Of a stretch of DNA of 64,000 bases, positions 60,277-64,000 are shown in pieces. Position 1 is the first letter of the stretch. Each line of letters begins with the position of its first letter. Both the position numbers and the translations under genes were made by a program. This DNA is from Prescottella soli (lineage in GTDB: Bacteria > Actinomycetota > Actinomycetes > Mycobacteriales > Mycobacteriaceae). The stretch lies in the NCBI RefSeq assembly GCF_040024445.1, contig NZ_CP157276.1, forward strand, positions 3,162,001 through 3,226,000, read 5' to 3'. The notes below the pieces were generated by a model, which was not told where the DNA came from, searched no databases, and saw nothing but the letters and a program-made list of their open reading frames with translations.

Positions 60277-60900
60277 TTGTCAGTAGTTCTCGAGAACGGA
60301 GTCGCCTTGGAGGGGAACGGCCCCACGCGGGGGAGGCCGCGCGATCCGGCCCGCCACCGGGCGGTGCTCGACGCGACCGCGGAGCTGCTGGTCGAGGCCG
60401 GCTACGAGGCGCTCACGTTCGCCGCCGTCGCGCGCCGGGCCGACGTCGGGCGCCCGCTGCTGTACCAGTGGTGGGGCAGCAAGGCGGCGCTTGTGCAGGA
60501 GACCCTGTTCCGGCGGGAGCCGCTGTCGGCGAGCGCCATTCCGGAGGGCGCCCCGTTCGCCGAGACGTTCACCGCGATGGTGCGGGACATGGTCGCACTC
60601 CAGTTGCTCCCCGAATATCGGTGTGGCATGCCGGGACTGATCGCCGACATGGTCGCCGATCCCGCGCTCCAGGACGAGGCCGAGCGGCGATTCATCGCAC
60701 CGGTACGGGCGAGATACGTCGACGTGTTCGACCGCGCGATCGCGGCCGGTGAGATCAGGCCGGACGTGGACGGTGGCCTCGTGCTGGACACGCTGCGCGG
60801 AGCGCTCACGACCCTGACCCTCGTGCGGTCGGACTGGAGCGAGGGCGACCTCGTGGACTACCTCGCCCGACTCGTGCTGGACGGAATAGCCGCACCCTGA
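60277..60900 (+). CDS. TetR-family regulator of the ECH-SDR operon
   Basis: A 207-aa repressor. VLDATAELLVEAGYEALTFAAVARRADVGRPLLYQWWGSKAALV, seen in segments at residues 30-72, is the HTH. The C-terminal domain has DGGLVLDTLRGALTTLTLV. The start is TTG at 60277 behind GTAAGG; a shorter start TTG at 60307 is possible. It faces the ECH-SDR-SDR-MFS operon, and the dyad at 60257 is in the right place for autoregulation, so derepression by an acyl-CoA is likely. Confidence 0.87.
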   Translation: MSVVLENGVALEGNGPTRGRPRDPARHRAVLDATAELLVEAGYEALTFAAVARRADVGRPLLYQWWGSKAALVQETLFRREPLSASAIPEGAPFAETFTAMVRDMVALQLLPEYRCGMPGLIADMVADPALQDEAERRFIAPVRARYVDVFDRAIAAGEIRPDVDGGLVLDTLRGALTTLTLVRSDWSEGDLVDYLARLVLDGIAAP

Positions 60901-61160
60901 CCTCGGCGGCGTAATTCGATTGCGCGCCGGCACGCGCACTGCCTATGGTTCCACGCATCCGGCCCGGTGCCGGCACCTACGCACATGGAAGTGGTGAACT
61001 ATGCCCCGGACAGCCGCCGAGCTTCTTCGCGATCCCGCGAATCGCTCGGACCGGTGATCCGTACCCGACATCGGATCCCCTGTCCGGTGTGAGTCTTCCG
61101 CGGGACCGATTGCGCTCGGCAGACATTGCCGCCCGATCGATCTCACAGAGGAGAACTCCC

Positions 61161-61496
61161 GTGTCCCGCAGTGGCACACCAATTTCACACCTGTCCACCT
61201 TCACCTGCATCCGCTGCGGCCTCACCGTGTCCGAGGCCGCGCCGAGCGTCGGGTCCCGTACCCACTGCCCCAACTGCCTGGCCGGCAGGCACGGGCGGTG
61301 CGGTGCCCGCACGCATCCGATCGCGGTGGCCGTCCTGCGCGACGGCGACTGGATGCTGATCCACCGGTGTACCGGCTGCGATCACCTCGACGCCCACGCG
61401 GTCGCCGAGGACGACAACCAACTCCTGTTGATCCGCATCGCGGTGAAACCGTTGGCGCAGCCGCCGTTCCCGCTCGAGCACCTCGCGCAGCTCTGA
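61161..61496 (+). CDS. RNHCP-type zinc-ribbon protein, first copy
   Basis: A 111-aa small zinc protein. FTCIRCGLTV and SRTHCPNCLAGRHG give two CxxC pairs (the RNHCP motif is here RTHCP). WMLIHRCTGCDHLDAHAVAEDDNQLLLIRIAVKPLA is the conserved C-terminal part. The start is GTG behind AGAGGAGAACTCCC. A -10-like TATGGT near 60941 would give a leader of about 210 nt. A second, more canonical copy starts 19 bp downstream. RNHCP proteins are of unknown function. Confidence 0.82.
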   Translation: MSRSGTPISHLSTFTCIRCGLTVSEAAPSVGSRTHCPNCLAGRHGRCGARTHPIAVAVLRDGDWMLIHRCTGCDHLDAHAVAEDDNQLLLIRIAVKPLAQPPFPLEHLAQL

Positions 61497-61515
61497 CGCG
61501 GCGGGGGTGATCGAC

Positions 61516-61908
61516 GTGTCACGCAGGAACGGCAGAACCGAGCGTCCGCAGCGTGCCAAACCCGCACACCGGGACGGTCCCGCGCGCCGCGGGACATCGT
61601 TTCGTTGTCTCGGTTGCGGATTGGACGTACCGATGTGGGTCCCCGGCACCGCGCACCGTAATCACTGTCCGACGTGCCTGTGCAGCAGGCACGTCGACGG
61701 GGATCTGCCCGGCGACCGTGCGTCGTCGTGCGGCGGGCGGATGGACCCGATCTCGATCTCGGTGCGCGGCGGCGGCGAATGGGTGATCATCCACCGGTGC
61801 AGCGCGTGCGGTGCGATGGGCGCCAACCGTGCCGCGGGCGACGACAATCCGCTCGCACTGGTGCGCATCGCGGTGCGCCCGCTGTCTCTCCTCGACCGGA
61901 TCCGCTGA
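61516..61908 (+). CDS. RNHCP-type zinc-ribbon protein, second copy
   Basis: A 130-aa paralog of the preceding gene with the canonical motif FRCLGCGLDV, HRNHCPTCLCSRHVD, SSCGGRMDPISISV and WVIIHRCSACGAMGANRAAGDDNPLALVRIAVRPLS. GTG at 61516 (VSRRNG) matches the first copy's VSRSG start and has GGGGGTGATCGAC before it; GTG at 61507 adds three residues. The N-terminus has a basic stretch (RTERPQRAKPAHRDGPARR) that could bind nucleic acid. Tandem co-transcription is likely. Confidence 0.82.
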   Translation: MSRRNGRTERPQRAKPAHRDGPARRGTSFRCLGCGLDVPMWVPGTAHRNHCPTCLCSRHVDGDLPGDRASSCGGRMDPISISVRGGGEWVIIHRCSACGAMGANRAAGDDNPLALVRIAVRPLSLLDRIR

Positions 61909-61988
61909 TGCGTTCGTCGAGGTAGTCCGTGCCGCGCGGCCGGTGAAGCTCGACACCGCCCCTGACGACCCTCTCCTGGAGACGTGCT

Positions 61989-62432
61989 CTAGTTCCAGTC
62001 GTCGATCTTGACGTCGCGGGGATCCGGTGCGCCCGTGCCGGTTTCGACCAGAGACTTCAGGCTCATCAGGAAGAGCGCCCATTTGGTGCTGCAGTGGTGC
62101 ATGAACTCCACGGGTTCCTTCCATCCCTCCTGTGCGAAGAGGACGATGGTGTAGTCGCCGTCGCGTCGGAGATCCCACACCGCCCGGGTGCCGATCCACT
62201 CCGCCGGCCCTTCGATGAACTCCCACACCACTCGTTTCGCGGGCTGGAGCTCGATCACCTTCAGATCGATTCCGCCCTCTCCGAAGCGGAATCGGAGTGT
62301 CCCTCCGATATTCGGGTCGCCGTCCGTATTGCTGGCCCACCAGCCGGCAAGCCCGTCGACCGTCGTCAACGCCGCGTAGACATCGTCGACAGAGGACGAC
62401 TTGATCCCGACCCTGTGCAGAATGTCGACCAT
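61989..62432 (-). CDS. SRPBCC (AHSA1-like) protein
   Basis: A 147-aa START/Bet v1-fold protein. VDILHRVGIKSSSVDDVYAAL and GLAGWWASNTDGDPNIGGTLRFRFGEGG are standard AHSA1 opening elements, and RVVWEFIEGPAEWIGTRAVWDL follows. Such proteins bind hydrophobic ligands. It is the third gene of the minus-strand SRPBCC-ArsR-SRPBCC operon, 19 bp downstream of the ArsR gene. Confidence 0.87.
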   Translation of the reverse strand: MVDILHRVGIKSSSVDDVYAALTTVDGLAGWWASNTDGDPNIGGTLRFRFGEGGIDLKVIELQPAKRVVWEFIEGPAEWIGTRAVWDLRRDGDYTIVLFAQEGWKEPVEFMHHCSTKWALFLMSLKSLVETGTGAPDPRDVKIDDWN

Positions 62433-62451
62433 TTCGAGTTCCTCTCTCTTC

Positions 62452-62790
62452 TCACTTCTGACTGTTGCGTTGGATTGCTTCTGCGATCCGCTTGATGCGC
62501 TGGAGCCTGGCGTCCCACGTCGACCCCACCGAATTGAGCTGCGCTACGGCGCGGGCGAGTTGTGCGTCGTCGACCCGGTAGAGCCTCTCCCGGCCCACGG
62601 GCGTCGCATGCACCAAGCCGACGCGGTCGAGAACGCCGAGGTGCTTCGCGACAGCTTGGCGGGTCACCGGTAGCTGCTCGCTGAGGGTGGTCGCCGTCCC
62701 CTCGCCGTCGGCCAGCAGCAGGTCGAGCATTCGCCGCCGTGTCGGGTCCCCTATCGCGGACCAGAGGTCGTCGTCGACAACGGAGTTCAT
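62452..62790 (-). CDS. ArsR-family regulator
   Basis: A 112-aa winged-helix repressor. DDLWSAIGDPTRRRMLDLLLADGEGTATTLSEQLPVTRQAVAKHLGVLDRVGLV, seen in segments, is the ArsR/YdfF-type HTH that partners with AHSA1 genes. No Cys metal site is visible, so it is probably a non-metal ArsR. It overlaps the upstream SRPBCC stop (ATGA). Two GCAACC/GGTTGC dyads upstream of the operon are its likely operators. Confidence 0.9.
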   Translation of the reverse strand: MNSVVDDDLWSAIGDPTRRRMLDLLLADGEGTATTLSEQLPVTRQAVAKHLGVLDRVGLVHATPVGRERLYRVDDAQLARAVAQLNSVGSTWDARLQRIKRIAEAIQRNSQK

Positions 62791-63254
62791 CGGCTCGCGC
62801 CCTGTCGGCCGGCGTACTCGACGAGTCGAGGTAGATACCGGTCCCACCCCTCGATGTGCGAGTGGTACTGCTCCTCGAGAACGGCGATCTCCCAACCCAT
62901 CTCGCGGAACCCGGTTTCCGTCATCCGGACCGTCGTGCCCTCTCGCGAGGGGGCGAGCTCGAAGGTCACCAACAGGGAGTTGTCGGGGACCGCCGCCTCG
63001 TCGGTCAGGTGAGCCCAGCGGAAGGAGAACAACCGGGGTGGCTGAGCATCGACCACCGTGATCCGGGCGACGTGCCCGTCGGGCGAGGTTCTGTCGCCCC
63101 ACACGAGTTCGCCGACGGAGCCGGGGACCGGCTCCAGGTCGACGACCTCGTCGGGCCACCACTCCTTCAAGTGCTCGGGACTGCTGATGACTTCGTAAAC
63201 CACGTCGGGCGTGGCTTCGACGTACATCGAGCGCTCGATGCGTCCGTACTCCAC
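62787..63254 (-). CDS. SRPBCC (AHSA1-like) protein, first gene of the operon
   Basis: A 155-aa Bet v1-fold protein. YGRIERSMYVEATPDVVYEVISSPEHLKEWWPDEV, then VGELVWGD, RITVVDAQPPRLFSFRWAHL and TTVRMTETGFREMGWEIAVLEEQYHSHIEGWDRYLPRL are AHSA1 family. It is 4 nt overlapped with arsR. The GTG start at 63254 (VEYGRIERS) is supported by AGAGGGAGACGAC. The longer upstream frame would run over the operator GCAACCTTTGGTTGC. Confidence 0.87.
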   Translation of the reverse strand: MEYGRIERSMYVEATPDVVYEVISSPEHLKEWWPDEVVDLEPVPGSVGELVWGDRTSPDGHVARITVVDAQPPRLFSFRWAHLTDEAAVPDNSLLVTFELAPSREGTTVRMTETGFREMGWEIAVLEEQYHSHIEGWDRYLPRLVEYAGRQGASR

Positions 63255-63270
63255 GTCGTCTCCCTCTTTC

Positions 63271-63333
63271 GCAACCTTTGGTTGCACGTAAGGCTATCCG
63301 ACCCGAGGCTGCATGCGCAACCAAATGTTGCGC
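63271..63333. promoter_or_regulatory. Paired ArsR operators
   Basis: GCAACC-TTT-GGTTGC at 63271-63285 and GCGCAAC-CAAAT-GTTGCGC at 63315-63333, about 46 bp apart centre to centre, both perfect dyads sharing the GCAACC half. They lie just upstream of the SRPBCC-arsR-SRPBCC operon. Confidence 0.75.
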
Positions 63334-63452
63334 TTTTTCGCGGCGGGTGGACCGCCGCGCGGGCCACCCGCGATTCGCAGTTCCCGTGCAGAACGGTGCG
63401 ATCCCGGGCAATGTGGACACCACGCGCAGCGCCGCGCTGCCCTGTGAAGGCC

Positions 63453-63471
63453 CGTCCGCAGTGAGCGGACG
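63453..63471 (+). other. Short hairpin upstream of ABC permease gene
   Basis: CGTCCGC-AGTGA-GCGGACG, 7-bp perfect stem, 44 bp before the permease start. It could be a terminator or leader hairpin; no U-run follows. Confidence 0.4.
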
Positions 63472-63514
63472 CCCTGTTTGCTGGGGTCTTTCGCGGCTGA
63501 AGGGAGGGGCTGGA

Positions 63515-64000
63515 TTGGATTTCCAGACCTTGTGGGATTTCGTGTCCGAGCGGCGGCAACAGCTGCTCACCGACTCGTATCTCCATGTCAGTGCCGTCGT
63601 GCAGTCGGTGATCATCGCCGGCGTCATCGCGGTCCTGATCGGAATCGCGGTGTACCGCAGCCCCATCGGATCGGCCGTCGCGACGGGTCTCGCGAGCACG
63701 ATCCTGACGTTGCCGTCGTTCGCGCTGTTGGGCCTTCTCATCCCGATTCTCGGTCTGGGTGTGCCGCCCACGGTGACGGCGCTGGTGCTGTACGCGCTGC
63801 TGCCGATCATCCGGAACACGATCATCGGCCTGGCCTCGGTCGATCCGGCGATCACCGACGCCGCGAAAGGCGTCGGCATGGGTCGGCTGCACGTGCTGGG
63901 TCGGATCGAGCTGCCGCTGGCCTGGCCGTCGATCCTGGCCGGCATCCGGGTGAGCACCCAGATGCTCATGGGCATCCTCGCGATCGCCGCGTACGCGAAG
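63515..64000 (+). CDS. Osmoprotectant/glycine-betaine ABC permease, 3' end missing
   Basis: The first 162 residues of an inner-membrane permease of the OpuCB/ProW/YehW type. DFQTLWDFVSERRQQLL and TDSYLHVSAVVQSVIIAGVIAVLIGIAVYRSP form the amphipathic start and first helix. LTLPSFALLGLLIPILGLG is a membrane span, and VGMGRLHVLGRIELPLAWPSILAGIRVST is the cytoplasmic EAA-like loop that contacts the ATPase. It imports glycine betaine, choline or carnitine during osmotic stress. The start is TTG behind AGGGAGGGG. The frame is still open at the last base, so no stop is in the window. Confidence 0.85.
   Translation, partial: MDFQTLWDFVSERRQQLLTDSYLHVSAVVQSVIIAGVIAVLIGIAVYRSPIGSAVATGLASTILTLPSFALLGLLIPILGLGVPPTVTALVLYALLPIIRNTIIGLASVDPAITDAAKGVGMGRLHVLGRIELPLAWPSILAGIRVSTQMLMGILAIAAYAK

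Noticed and set aside
60945-61160. N-terminal extension of the first RNHCP protein
   Set aside because: The extension has no similarity to the paralog and the GTG at 61161 has a strong AGAGGAGAAC ribosome site.

Overview
The window is high-GC actinobacterial DNA of the mycolic-acid group. A Rhodococcus or close relative (Prescottella, Nocardia) fits best. The evidence is a 3-ketosteroid 9-alpha-hydroxylase oxygenase (KshA), a stand-alone polyprenol-phosphate mannose synthase, an Eis-type acetyltransferase, an LCP cell-wall ligase, many TetR-family regulators, frequent GTG/TTG starts, and several -10 hexamers placed 6-8 nt before the start codon (leaderless style). The genus is inferred from gene content only. 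I saw no tRNA, rRNA, IS element, phage gene or CRISPR array. The region reads as chromosomal metabolism, regulation and envelope genes.

Layout. 1-9.3 kb: the 3' part of a PhoD phosphatase, a HEAT-repeat protein, a HelD/HelR RNA-polymerase-protecting helicase with a textbook rifamycin-associated element upstream, a lipoprotein, DUF1707 and CHAP proteins, a MerR regulator with a membrane protein, and a SHOCT/DUF6325 pair. 9.4-15.4 kb: a divergent glutamine synthetase/amidohydrolase pair (the two halves of fungal FluG), an acyl-CoA ligase, a NUDIX/LOG operon and a TetR regulator. 15.6-24 kb: an Asp-nucleophile hydrolase, an MFS/LysR pair, an aromatic FAD hydroxylase with a metallo-beta-lactamase-fold protein, a MarR regulator, and a DUF485/acetate-type symporter operon ended by a strong terminator. 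24-31.6 kb: Eis-like acetyltransferase, Ppm1, VOC protein, DUF418/TetR operon, a frameshifted serine hydrolase lipoprotein, and a reductase/NylB-like hydrolase operon. 31.7-36 kb: a secreted tyrosine phosphatase, a TAATG-coupled pair (unknown protein and APH-like kinase) and a divergent TetR.

36-40.3 kb is the most self-contained catabolic module. A cytochrome P450 followed by a 48-residue membrane ORF faces an IclR-like regulator overlapping a limonene-epoxide-hydrolase-type enzyme, then an acyl-CoA synthetase. A perfect 22-bp palindrome lies between the two arms. Epoxidation, hydrolysis and CoA activation would be a coherent route for an alkene or terpenoid, but the substrate is unknown.

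40.4-50 kb: secreted M23 endopeptidase with a long leader, Lrp/AzlCD amino-acid export set, succinyl-CoA:acetate CoA-transferase, DHA2 drug exporter and a large MalT/LAL-type LuxR regulator. 50-60.9 kb: DUF2889, a secreted Gly/Gln-rich protein, an alpha/beta hydrolase, KshA with a possible KstR site, quinone-reductase-like and MgtC proteins, an LCP ligase, and a four-gene minus-strand operon (enoyl-CoA hydratase, two SDRs, MFS) facing its TetR. 60.9-64 kb: tandem RNHCP zinc proteins, a SRPBCC-ArsR-SRPBCC operon with two clear operators, and the start of an osmoprotectant ABC permease cut by the window end.

Regulatory theme: nearly every local regulator (MerR, several TetR, MarR, IclR, Lrp, ArsR) has a recognisable inverted repeat in its own divergent or upstream promoter, so operator assignments are unusually testable here.
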